Shown piece by piece: positions 20,443 through 31,500 of a DNA stretch of 64,000 nucleotides. The notes beneath the pieces are model-generated. The model saw nothing but the letters and a program-made list of their open reading frames with translations. It made no database searches and had not been told where the DNA came from. Within the stretch, counting starts at the first letter, position 1; each line of letters begins with the position of its first letter. The DNA comes from Candida dubliniensis CD36 (lineage: Eukaryota; Ascomycota; Pichiomycetes; Serinales; Debaryomycetaceae): positions 1,178,001-1,242,000 of the forward strand of contig NC_012860.1 of assembly GCF_000026945.1 (NCBI RefSeq), in the 5' to 3' direction. A program made the translations under genes and the position numbers.

Positions 20443-20732
20443 TGGTACTTGTACTTGTATAGTTTGTTGGTTTTTGTTATTATTCATAAATATTTAATGT
20501 GAAGTTCATAGGTTTTTGTTGTGCTTTACATGTTTGAAATTCTTATTCTGATTATGATGAGTTTACTATTGTAGATAATTAATCCATATATACATTATTG
20601 ATACTGATTCGTATATAAAATTTTACAGATGAAGCAGAAGGAAACAAGAGAGGGAGTGTCGGAGGGTCTTCCCTTTTTTTTTTTTTTTTTTCCTGGTTGT
20701 TCTTTTAAATGTTGTTCTATATGTTATAACAT

Positions 20733-22340
20733 TTATTGGAAGGAAGCAAGGGCATTGCTAAATTGTCCACCACCATTTTGTTGATATTCAGTCATGAATT
20801 CTTCCAAAACAGCAAAAGATGATGTTACACCAATAATACTGGCAACACCATAACCTAACCCACCAAAGAATTCACCAATCAAGGCAACGACACTCAAGAT
20901 AAAAGCACCACTGACTGAAGCAACGGGAATGACTCTTGATAATTCTTTGGTGATAGAAATGTCTCTTTTACCAGCGAGAGAAATACCTTGGTCTTTAAAT
21001 TGTTTGGAAATATCTTTTGGTGAACTACCTGAAATGTAACTCCATTTATTGGCAAACCAAACTGCCAAAATAATTATAGTGGCGGAATAAACTGTAGTTT
21101 TAATTTGTGAAATAATGGATTGAACAATTGAAGATGAACTTGCAAAATAATTCAAGATACCTGAATTCAAGTATAATTCATTTGAAATTGGATTATAAAC
21201 ATAATTTCCAATTATAGAAATAACAATTGGTGAAGTACCAAGTTTGGATAATATTGAATGAATCAAATAACCAATAACTTGGATATTGGCAACTACGCTA
21301 TAGGCAAACAATACCGGTAATCCACCAGTGTATAATAATCTAATTGGGAAAACGTTATTCATACCTCTAACTTTTGTAGATCTAATTGGCAATTCAATAC
21401 GGAAATTTTGTAATGCAACAACAATTAAAATAGATGCCAATGAAATATAAAATTGAGTTAAATTAGGTAATTGGATTCTAAAAAATGAATGCCAAATTTG
21501 ATAAACTGTTTGTTTAGGGTTAAAAATTGAAAAATTTTTAATTAAATTCATCAAGGCACCATAACTTTCAAATTTATTAGAATTAAGAATTGGGAAATTT
21601 TCTAATCCTAATAAATTGGCAATAAAATTAGTTGAAGATTGTATAGCAAGGAAGCATAAAATCCCTGATCCAAAACTATAACCTTTATCAAAGATTTCTA
21701 CCATTAAAGTGACAATCCATGACCATGCAGTAATTTGTAATAAAATCAAAGAATAAGGTCCATAAGGAATACCATCTTCTAAAGGATTATAACCTCTAAT
21801 GGCATTATCATAATATCCTGAATAAATCAATCCAATAGCGAAAACAATACTGAAAATAAAACTAGTTAATTTTTGACCAGTTTGAAACAATTCACGATCA
21901 ATTCTTAATTTAAAATTAACATTAATTAATTTTAATCCGGCACCAAGTTGCCAAATAAATGCTGAAGTAATGATTGGTAATAATCCTAATTCTAATAAAG
22001 TACCTTTATTCATGGCAAAAATTGATCTAAAATTAGAAAATGGATCTAATAAATAAAATTGACCATTAGGTATTAATCCATAAATTGGTAATTGACCAAA
22101 TAAAAAAATAATAGCTGAACCCACAGTGAAAACAATTTTTTCGTCAAATGGTATTTTTTCAAATGGGTATTCAATCTCTGGTAAGATTGGTAAGAAGAAC
22201 TTGACCAAATCAAGAAGACGAACTAGATAAAAGGTTAGAATTTAGTTAGTTTTTCATTGTTAATTTTCTTTATTGAGAAATACACTTTCCAAAATTTTCA
22301 AATTAACCCCCTATTTCTAAATATACATACATCCACTCAT
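20733..22340 (-). CDS. SSH1: Ssh1, Sec61-family translocon channel (two exons)
   Basis: The spliced protein has 499 residues and about ten hydrophobic segments, as in SecY/Sec61-alpha. The frame in the main exon has no ATG at its 5' end. Exon 1 is only ten bases (22331-22340, ATGAGTGGAT), followed by a 108-base intron (22223-22330) with GTATGT donor, an AACTAAC branch site (22245-22251) and a TAG acceptor; exon 2 is 20733-22222. The joined start reads MSGFRLLDLVKFFLPILPE, which closely follows S. cerevisiae Ssh1 (MSGFRLIDIVK...LPILPE) rather than Sec61. Ssh1 forms a second ER translocon devoted mainly to co-translational import, with Sss1 and Sbh2. It runs in the same direction as the acidic gene upstream. 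Confidence 0.93.
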
Positions 22341-22951
22341 TGTATTAATAATTAAGTGTGTGGTGTTGGGTGTTTAAAGGTGTGGAGCTTTTAAAGGGCT
22401 TGAAAATTTTTTTAAATTGTTGATTATTCATTTTTTTTTTTTATTCGTTTTTTTTGTTCGTTCATTCTTTCAAAATGAGGCGAATGATTAAATGAAGGAG
22501 GAAAAAAAAAAAAAAAAGAGAATTCATTCTTTCGCCTGCCAATTTGGGGGCCGCAATTGCTGGTTTAATTGATAACGCGAGAATTAGATAAACATTTTTC
22601 CATGCCACCACCACTTCGACAACCTTGATGATGCGGCCAAAGTTGTAAGAAAAAAAAAAAAAGTAGCCACCATCCGTTTATATTCAACTATCGAAGAGTA
22701 CCTCGGGGATTGAATAATTAAAGAGTTTCAAAAAATAGTATGAAGAAATAGACTTTTATCATTATTGCTTGTTTGCCTGATATTGTTCAATATTATATTG
22801 AATTAAGAAAAAAAACTATTATACATGTTTAATACATCAAGTCCACCGTAACCGTTCCCAAAATTAACCTAAACCTCCCCCTGTAACCTATACCTTATAA
22901 CCAACCTAAAAAAAAACCAAAAATGGAAAATAAATCTTAATTTCCTAGCAG
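22341..22951. other. Intergenic, SSH1 promoter
   Basis: This 611 bp gap holds long T- and A-tracts near 22431 and 22502 that would exclude nucleosomes upstream of SSH1, and a short GC-richer patch around 22541-22560. I see no gene. Confidence 0.5.
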
Positions 22952-23968
22952 TCATATGTCATTCCATGATGTAGACCCACCAAACCCAACACCACCACAC
23001 ATGATTAAAGATGACCCTCCAGTTGTCGTATCGGATATTGTGGATGGTGCAACAAATGCTGGACTATGAGAGGAAACATCTTTTGTTAAATAATTGATAT
23101 AATCAGTAGTGCCAATATTATATTGTCGATGGAATGTTGTATCATTGTGCTTTTTTTCTTTAAATAACAATACTTTATAAAGTAGTTGATCCAATAAAGA
23201 ATTATTACTTTTATCAGTCTTGTCTAATAAATAATTCTTGATATCAACCATTTTATGGAATTTCTTGACCTTTGCAATTTCATCTTGATTTAAATATTTG
23301 AATAAATCATCTCCATAAAACTCTCTTAATATGGATTTACTTTCTTCTAACAGTTTCAGTGACTCTTGACTCCCTTCTAAAATATTAGCTTCTTCATCTA
23401 ACTCCCAACTAGCAATTCTCTCGTCAATCAACAGTTGGTGATGACTTGAAGTTACAACATTGGCAGTATACCAGCTATTTATCTTATTAGACAAGCTCTC
23501 TCTGTTTAAAACTTCGGTGTCATTGTTTTCATCATCAAAATAACCTTCTTTGTCTTCTTGTGTGTCGTAATCATTATCATCCTCTTCTTCTTCTTCTTCT
23601 TCGCTGTCTTCTTCCTCTTTTTCAGTGTCTGATTGATACTCACCATTGGTATTCGACGTATTAGTAAAGGAAAGAATATCCGAATCATGATGTTTGTTCT
23701 TTTGTTTTCCCCTTGAAGACAGTGTTGATGATCTGGGATTAAACAAAACATACAGCGACTGATCATCATCATCGATTATTTCCAAATCATCATAATCTGA
23801 TAATATGCTAGAAGTTGCATCAAAAGAGTCGTATTTGTTCTTCTGGTGGTGTTGCAGCTTCTGTTGATGTGATTTTTGTGGTTGTTGACTATTCATTATA
23901 TCAGTTGTGTTGCTATTTCTCCTATTGTTTATCAATTTGAATAGTTTTAAGTTGGGATTTATTGACAT
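22952..23968 (-). CDS. Acidic protein of unknown function
   Basis: The 338-residue protein has a Gln/His-rich N-terminus, the acidic motif DDLEIIDDDDQSLYVLF (about 60-76), a long Asp/Glu run (about 115-145) and a more ordered, probably helical part (about 160-275, including DERIASWELDEEANILEG). The C-terminus is Ser/Thr/Gly-rich and ends GGVGFGGSTSWNDI. No signal peptide or membrane segment is obvious. I do not recognise the family. The acidic repeat is encoded by near-perfect GAA/GAG codons and is a likely site of length variation. The gene is flanked upstream by a 2.4 kb gene-free region. Confidence 0.78.
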   Translation of the reverse strand: MSINPNLKLFKLINNRRNSNTTDIMNSQQPQKSHQQKLQHHQKNKYDSFDATSSILSDYDDLEIIDDDDQSLYVLFNPRSSTLSSRGKQKNKHHDSDILSFTNTSNTNGEYQSDTEKEEEDSEEEEEEEDDNDYDTQEDKEGYFDDENNDTEVLNRESLSNKINSWYTANVVTSSHHQLLIDERIASWELDEEANILEGSQESLKLLEESKSILREFYGDDLFKYLNQDEIAKVKKFHKMVDIKNYLLDKTDKSNNSLLDQLLYKVLLFKEKKHNDTTFHRQYNIGTTDYINYLTKDVSSHSPAFVAPSTISDTTTGGSSLIMCGGVGFGGSTSWNDI

Positions 23969-24645
23969 ATCTTTCTAGAAAAAGAAAAAGAAAGAAAATT
24001 TGATAACTCTGAGAAGGGAACTGGTGGTGATTTCAAGTTATATATATATATATGTGTGTGTCTGTGTGTACAGATGATTTAAGGTATTGTAGTCTGTAAG
24101 ATAAATTAAATTACAATAAAAGTTAGATATTTGTAACAGGTGAGAGAGAGAGAACACATAATTTATATAAAATTAGACTGAAAGATAAGATAAAAGTATA
24201 ATATATTTTTTTTTTCTGTGGTTAAAAAACTAAAATCATAAAAATGGATGAGCGGGTAGTGCGTCAAGTCCGAGTGATGGATGACGTTTCGTGGTGGTGG
24301 CCCAACCACATTGCATTACTGGTACCATAATTTCGAAAGAAGAAGAAAAAAAAAAGAAACTCGGAAAAGTGGTGGCGTGTATCAAAGAGATGAAATTGTG
24401 GATGGGAAAGGGGGGAAGCACTAAATAATTCAATCTAAAAATCTACTATATTGATGCCATTTGAATCACTGTTCGTAGAATCATGTAGGAGTGCAAATAA
24501 ACAAACTACAAAATAAAGTAATGGACCAATGAAGAACGGTTCGTAATAAAATGTTCACATATATAACTCAATTTTCATGAAATATACGCGTGTACGAATT
24601 AAACTCTAAACTATCTGAGCCGTAGGAAGAGACATGGTGTCTGGC

Positions 24646-24669
24646 ATTATTATTATTATTATTATTATA
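24646..24669. repeat. ATT trinucleotide microsatellite
   Basis: An uninterrupted run of about eight ATT units lies in a gene-free region. Confidence 0.85.
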
Positions 24670-25528
24670 CTGATGTCTATTATATTACAACATGATTCGG
24701 TTGATATGACGAAATAACAATGCAATAACGATAATTGTCAAGTATAAAGCACCAAGCTTTTGTGCCGGAGTTCTAGTTTGTTCAGGCTTTATTTGGTGAG
24801 ATGTTCGTAGTGACACTTCCTCTTCAATGTGTGTTAAAAAATCTCCCCCACTTTATCTCTTAACAACATGTAATCATTAAATAGCTATACTTATAATTGT
24901 AGAAAGTGTTGGTTTGTATTCACGTTACATCACCTCCTCAAAAGTAAATAATAGAAACACAACCCACAACTCAACAAATTTGTGTTCACCAACTTTTGCT
25001 TGTGTTATTCCCCTCCCCTCATCAACTAAGGAAGAATAAATACCGAACATCGCACCAACCTAATGTCATAAATTGCTCTATTGTATTTAGTTTTTCTTTT
25101 TCTTGGATTTTTGTGCAGCCGTTTGTCCCATTATTTTTAGTTATTGAGGTAGATGTAACAATGTTGACTTCTTCCGACAATAATGATGGACGTAAATGCA
25201 ATATGAACAAATGGGCGGTGTTTAAAAGCACCCGACTTCTAAAAGACAAATATTTACCAACAATTTTAGCTTCAGCCTTGTGAGCAAAATAAGATTGTCA
25301 TCTAAGTACATATAATACCATTTTTGCCATGGAAACCTGCTTGACCGTTAAACTAAATTGAAGAGGTAACACCAAATGTCAATGGTAGCAGTATATAGTC
25401 TATTCAACTACAAGGTAATGAGCACAAGCAAGGCAAGTGCTAAACAAAATAACAGCACTGGACCTTAGAAAAAGCACAGCACTTCTGTAACAAGGTGTTG
25501 TTTAGCTCGATGACACTTTGAGTAAGAT

Positions 25529-25539
25529 CCGAGACTCGG
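25529..25539. promoter_or_regulatory. Palindrome CCGAGACTCGG (CCG-N5-CGG)
   Basis: This is a perfect inverted repeat around a central base. Paired CCG/CGG triplets are the half-sites of Zn2Cys6 fungal regulators. It lies 90 bp from a second palindrome of similar design. The nearest downstream gene is RIB4, about 860 bp away. A role as a binding site is inference. Confidence 0.35.
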
Positions 25540-25628
25540 TATATAGAAGAGCTAGTGGTCCCCCGACTACGAAAATAAATATATCTACTATCCACTACAA
25601 AAAGAACCTGAAACTACAAACGCGGTTC

Positions 25629-25643
25629 TCCGATTAAATCGGA
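25629..25643. promoter_or_regulatory. Palindrome TCCGATTAAATCGGA (CCG-N7-CGG)
   Basis: Seven-base arms are exact reverse complements around one base. With the palindrome at 25529 it makes a pair of possible Zn2Cys6-type sites in otherwise plain AT-rich DNA. Confidence 0.35.
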
Positions 25644-26394
25644 TAAATGTCAATTTCATTTACTAAACTGTCAATTAACATCACATGAAAAGTGGAAGGG
25701 GAAAAAAATTATAAAAAAATAACGGTCGTATTCAATAACCTTGTGGGGGCAGATCAAATACGTGTCTTTATTGGTTGTTCGATTTTATGTTTACTTATCT
25801 CTCTTTATTATTTGTTAGTTAGTATTTAATTCATAAACAGACAATCAACTTGATTTTGTGATTATCTTGAAACTTTTTCAATTGCTATTTAGAACGTTCA
25901 GATAGGGGTGAAAGACTATTTTAAAAAATATTGTAATGTTTTTGATACATCATTTACCTTTTTGTATATGAAATAAAACATATCATCATAACTGGAAATC
26001 AATTGAAAAATACTCAAAGATAATCATTTACAATTGAACATACCGTTTGAATTTTCATTTCAATGGACTTTTGAGTGTAAAAGAAGAATGCATGGTTTTG
26101 AAAGTGGGAAAAAAACGATAAAATATTGAACGAACCAAATAAAAAAAAAATTTTGATCTTCTCTCATGAACGATGTGAAATTTTTTTTTTTTTTTTTTTC
26201 GCTGGTTTTGTTAGTCTCAATTTGCCACCTGTATATAAAGCTTATGAACACCAGACAATAATATTATGACCAAAATTGACAATCAGGAAAAACCAACTAT
26301 AAATACCGAACTATTTGTGTTCCCCATAAAAATCAAACTACTTGAAAATTATAGTCACAAAGCTATACATATATAAAATAATACTCAATTGAAA

Positions 26395-26974
<580 letters not shown>

Positions 26975-27375
26975 GTATATAGAATGTTGTACTAAAATAG
27001 ATGGATTTATATAAAACTTTCTTCTTTGGTTACTCTAAAACTGAAAAAGGAAAAAGTCCACTTAAAGAGTTTACATTATACGTGAAACCGATCTTTTCTT
27101 TTTTGATCCATTCAGTAATTTCATTAGAGATCCATTTCGATGAAAAATTTCACTCAATATTTTAATGAAAAACACTACAAAATAAAATTATTACAATTGG
27201 TACAAAAACACCCTATCCTAGTAAGCACATATATGCTTTAGTATCAGAAACTAGATAAATATGTTACAATGCCTTTAAATCCCAAAACTATCAACTCAAT
27301 GATGTCAAAACGTTGGAGAAAAAAAGACATATTTTATTGACATATAAAAATTTGAAATCCTGAAACCTCAACAAA
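26975..27375. other. Intergenic, RIB4 3' region
   Basis: This 401 bp AT-rich stretch lies between RIB4 and the first tRNA. I see nothing in it beyond a likely RIB4 3' end. Confidence 0.5.
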
Positions 27376-27481
27376 GACTGGGTGGCCAAGTTGGCTAAGG
27401 CGTGAGACTGTTACCAAGAAAACATCTTAATATGTTTCCTTTGCCATCTCAAGATCGAGAGTTCGAGCCTCTCCCTGGTCG
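27376..27481 (+). tRNA. tRNA-Asn(GTT) with 32-base intron, copy 1
   Basis: The 74-base mature tRNA folds as a standard cloverleaf. The acceptor GACTGGG pairs with CCTGGTC, the D-arm is GCC/GGC, the anticodon stem is TGAGA/TCTCA, and the T-arm is GAGAG-TTCGAGC-CTCTC. The loop reads CT-GTT-A, giving anticodon GTT. The intron (27414-27445) starts one base after the anticodon, the standard eukaryotic position, and contains AAC, which could pair with the anticodon. A T-rich terminator follows. The exons are identical to copy 2. Confidence 0.93.
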
Positions 27482-27566
27482 TTTATTTTTGTATTTTTTT
27501 ATTTTAAAAAATGTTTGACACATAATTTAGTGAGTATCGGAAGTGTAATTTCGTGACATCACAAGA

Positions 27567-27669
27567 GACTGGGTGGCCAAGTTGGCTAAGGCGTGAGACT
27601 GTTATTCATTTCTTACTTATGTAATAAATTGGCATCTCAAGATCGAGAGTTCGAGCCTCTCCCTGGTCG
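27567..27669 (+). tRNA. tRNA-Asn(GTT) with 29-base intron, copy 2
   Basis: Both exons are base-for-base identical to the copy 86 bp upstream. The intron (27605-27633) has the same position but an unrelated sequence apart from its last bases. A long T-tract (about 27671-27684) follows as a Pol III terminator. Confidence 0.93.
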
Positions 27670-28174
27670 CTTTTTTTTTTTTTTTGAAAAAATTTTAGCT
27701 TGATATGTAATTAGGTTTTACTGGTGATCTAGAGGTAGAAAAGAGAACAGAATTCCTGTGCTTAGCTTCTTTCAAAACCGATTAAAATTGTTATATTGTG
27801 TTTTGTTGTTATGCCATAAATAATTGTCCACCTTTAAAGCATTCTGTTACTATAAAATTGCTTCTTCTTTCTAATAGGAAAAAACAAATAAACCAATAGG
27901 GAAGAATGGAAGCATAGTGATGCTCAAACCTCATTCACATATTTTACAACATTAATGTTGATACAGGTGTCCACTTACACTGTAAAACTCAATAACTGAA
28001 TAACGGTTTAAACATAACAAAATGACCGGTAGAGTTATTTTCCAGAGATGATATTTTTTAGTTGAATGGGGGGGGGGGGTTCTTCAGACAGATCATTTTA
28101 AAGCAAAAAGTCGATAAAAAAGCAGTACTAATGCTACTTTATAAAAATCCACAAGTTTTAGACAAACATCAAAA
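27670..28174. other. Intergenic between tRNA genes, with a G12 tract
   Basis: This 505 bp stretch contains a pure run of twelve G on the plus strand at 28068-28079, unusual in this AT-rich genome. I see no gene or clear transposon remnant. Confidence 0.5.
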
Positions 28175-28247
28175 GCTCTTATGGCCAAGTTGGTAAGGCA
28201 CCTCACTAGTAATGAGGAGATCGTAGGTTCGAATCCTGCTGAGAGCA
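28175..28247 (+). tRNA. tRNA-Thr(AGT)
   Basis: The 73-base sequence forms a full cloverleaf: acceptor GCTCTTA/TGAGAGC, anticodon stem CCTCA/TGAGG, loop CT-AGT-AA (anticodon AGT) and T-arm GTAGG-TTCGAAT-CCTGC. It has no intron. It closely resembles the S. cerevisiae tRNA-Thr(AGU). A T-run follows. Confidence 0.95.
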
Positions 28248-28507
28248 TTTCTTTTTTGCAGTTAATTTTTTTTATTCTGTTTATCGATTTTATAAACTCT
28301 TGTACCTTTCATGAAGATGCTACACTTATTTTTTTATGTAATCTATATGGCATATCAATAATTGCTCTTTTTTTTTTTTTTGGAGGGGTACATCCCTTTT
28401 TAAAACTAAACATAAAATAAATATCCTCTTGAAACTTATCAAACTCCCTTTATTCTATTTTCCTCTCTTCCTGAGTTCAAGAATTTGATCGTTGAACATA
28501 CCTAGTA

Positions 28508-31500
28508 ATGAATCAAAATAAACCTCAGTATTCAGCTTGGTGCCCTGAAAATGGTGCCCTCATATCAAATGAAAAGATTCACAAAATATTTTTGACCCTA
28601 GGCAATAAATTTGGGTTCCAAGATGATAATGTTAGTAACATGTATGACCATTTTATGACCATATTAGATTCACGGTCAAGCAGAATGAGTTGTCCCAATG
28701 CATTGCTATCATTACATTTAGATTACATTGGTGGAAAGAATAGTAATTATAAAAAATGGTATTTCTCTGCCCAATGGTACTTTGAACACGATTGGTCACC
28801 GAAAATGAAAAAACGCAAACCAGTATCTTCCGATTACCAGCTTTGGTTGTATCGTTTCCAAAAATACACTGAAGAAGATTATGTCTATCATGTTGCACTA
28901 TATTTATTGATATGGGGTGAGGCCAATAACGTCAGGTTTATGCCAGAGTGCTTGTGCTTCATTTTTCAATGTGCGTTGGACTGCAATGGTCCCAATCTTC
29001 CCAAATTCAATTATCTCAACCGAGTAATAACACCCCTATACGAGTTTATACGAGACCAATTATATTGTAAAGTAGACAACAAGTGGAAACGACGGGAAAT
29101 TGACCATGCTTGTACCATCGGATATGATGACGTTAACCAGTTATTTTGGAGTCCAGATGGATTATATAAATTGATTCTTTATGACGGAACCAGACTATAT
29201 CAATTGCCACAAGCTGAAAGATACAACAAATTAGAAAACATCAACTGGTCAAAATCCTTATCTAAAACCTATCGAGAAAGACGAACATGGATACATGTTT
29301 TGAGTAACTTCAGCCGTGTGTGGATAATTCACGTATCTGTGTTTTGGTACTTTATGTCTTTCAACTCCCCTTCTTTGTACACGCCAAACTATACGCCCAA
29401 TAAGTCGCCGCAAGTGCACATTCGACTAGCTATAGTATCCATAGGTGGAATCATTGCCGTCTTGATATCGTTGGGGGCAGCAATATCTGATTTTTTCTTT
29501 GTATCGGGTAGTATCCGAAACATTGCCTTGCTATTGATATTAACAGTTGCAAACTCTGGATCTATAGTGTACAACCTAGGGCTTTTGAAATGGGACAAAT
29601 ACTCCAAAAATGGAACTGTAGTTGCGGCTATTCTGATGTGCTTATCGGTTCTCACGTTTTTGTTCTTAGCCATCAATCCACCAGGTAGTTTCAAAACTGT
29701 CTTTTCCAACAATTTCCCAAAATTAAAGTTGAGGAGCAGATTGTTCTCAATATCATTATGGATTGGTGTATTTGCAGCCAAGTATTCAGAGTCATATTTT
29801 TTCTTAATATTGTCTTTGAAAGATCCTATTCAAATTCTCTCTACCATTGTACTAAATTGTGACAAAGGCCATTTTCTATGCCAGTTTCAACCAAAAATTA
29901 CCTTGATATTGTTTTATCTCACCGACTTGATATTATTCTTTTTGGATACTTATTTGTGGTATGTGATTTGTAATTGTTTATTTTCAGTAGGACTATCCTT
30001 TTCATTAGGTGTGTCTATTTTCACTCCATGGAAAAATATCTTTTCTCGATTACCAGATCGAATTTTAACCAAAATATACTATGGTGATTCCACCGAGTTG
30101 ATATTAGTCATATCACAAATATGGAACAGTATTATCATTTCCATGTACAGGGAGCATGTACTATCGGTTGAACAAGTCTGCAAGTTGATTTATCAACGAG
30201 GAGTAGATGAAAACACCATACGACCACCACTATTTTTTGTTTATGAAGATGATAACAAGTTTTATGATTTCATTAAAATCGAAAAAGAATGGGAAAGAAG
30301 AATCACGTTTTTTGCTCAATCGTTATCAAGCCCACTACCAGAGCCCTTTCCAGTAGTCTCAACACCAACGTTTACCGTTTTGATCCCACATTACTCAGAG
30401 AAAATATTGTTGAGTTTACAAGATCTAATCAAGGAACAGAGCTTTTCAAAACTAACATTGCTAGATTACTTGAAACAGCTTCATTCAAAAGAATGGGATT
30501 CATTTGTTCAAGATAGTAAGATGATCCAAACCATAAAGGAAATGGACGAAGACAAGTTTGTACGTGAAAATATGGATGATTTACCATACTACTGTATCGG
30601 GTTCAAAGATTCTTCACCAGAGAATGTTTTACGAACAAGAATTTGGGCAGCATTAAGATGTCAGACATTATATCGTACGGTTTCAGGGTTTATGAATTAC
30701 GAGACTGCTTTAAAGTTGCTTTATCGAACAGAAGTAATTGGTTTTGAGCAAAACGAGTTTCCAGAAGAAGAGCCAGAAGAATTTGTAAGCAGAAAATTCA
30801 ATTTACTAATTGCTATGCAGAACTTTCAGAATTTTACTCCAGATATGAAGACCGATGCTGATTCTCTATTTAAGGCCTTCCCCAACGTCAAGGTTGCTAT
30901 TTTAGAATCTGATAACGATCAAGATTACTATTCGACATTATTGGATGTTTCACAACGAGATGATAAGAGTCAGTACGTTAAAAAATACCGGATCAAATTA
31001 TCAGGTAATCCAATATTAGGGGATGGTAAATCTGATAATCAAAATAGTGCATTGATATTTTATCGTGGCGAATATATCCAAGTCATAGACTCCAACCAAG
31101 ATAATTATATCGAGGAATGTCTCAAAATCAAATCTTTGTTAAATGAATTTGAGGAGATGAACCTAGATGTGAGTTTTGGATACATGACAGAGCATCCAGA
31201 CACTAGTTCTGTGGCAATCGTGGGGGCAAGAGAATTCATATTTTCTCAAAACATAGGAATTTTAGGAGACATCGCTGCTGCAAAAGAACAGACTTTTGGA
31301 ACATTATTTGCAAGAACAATGGGTGAAATTGGATCTAAACTTCATTATGGTCATCCCGATTTGCTCAATGGAATATTTATGACAACGAGAGGCGGAATTT
31401 CAAAAGCCCAACGAGGCTTACATTTGAATGAAGACATTTACGCGGGGATCACTGCCACTTGTCGTGGCGGAAGAATCAAACACTCAGATTATTATCAATG

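Larger units (their letters stand above)
23969..26394. other. Long intergenic region (2.43 kb)
   Basis: This region between divergent genes holds TA and TG runs (24044-24066), an ATT microsatellite (24646-24669) and two GC-rich palindromes of the CCG-Nx-CGG form near 25.5-25.6 kb. A patch of about 25430-25680 is less AT-rich than its surroundings and contains TATATAGAAG. Open frames such as one at 24996-25283 are short and lack protein-like character. The last 500 bp are the RIB4 promoter, with A- and T-tracts. No gene is supported. Confidence 0.55.

Noticed and set aside
24996..25283. 95-codon open frame in the 2.4 kb intergenic region
   Set aside because: Composition is low-complexity, there is no domain, and an overlapping frame exists on the opposite strand. 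No sign of coding selection is visible.
28181..28420. Open frame of 79 codons
   Set aside because: It begins inside the tRNA-Thr gene and translates the tRNA and its downstream T-rich flank.
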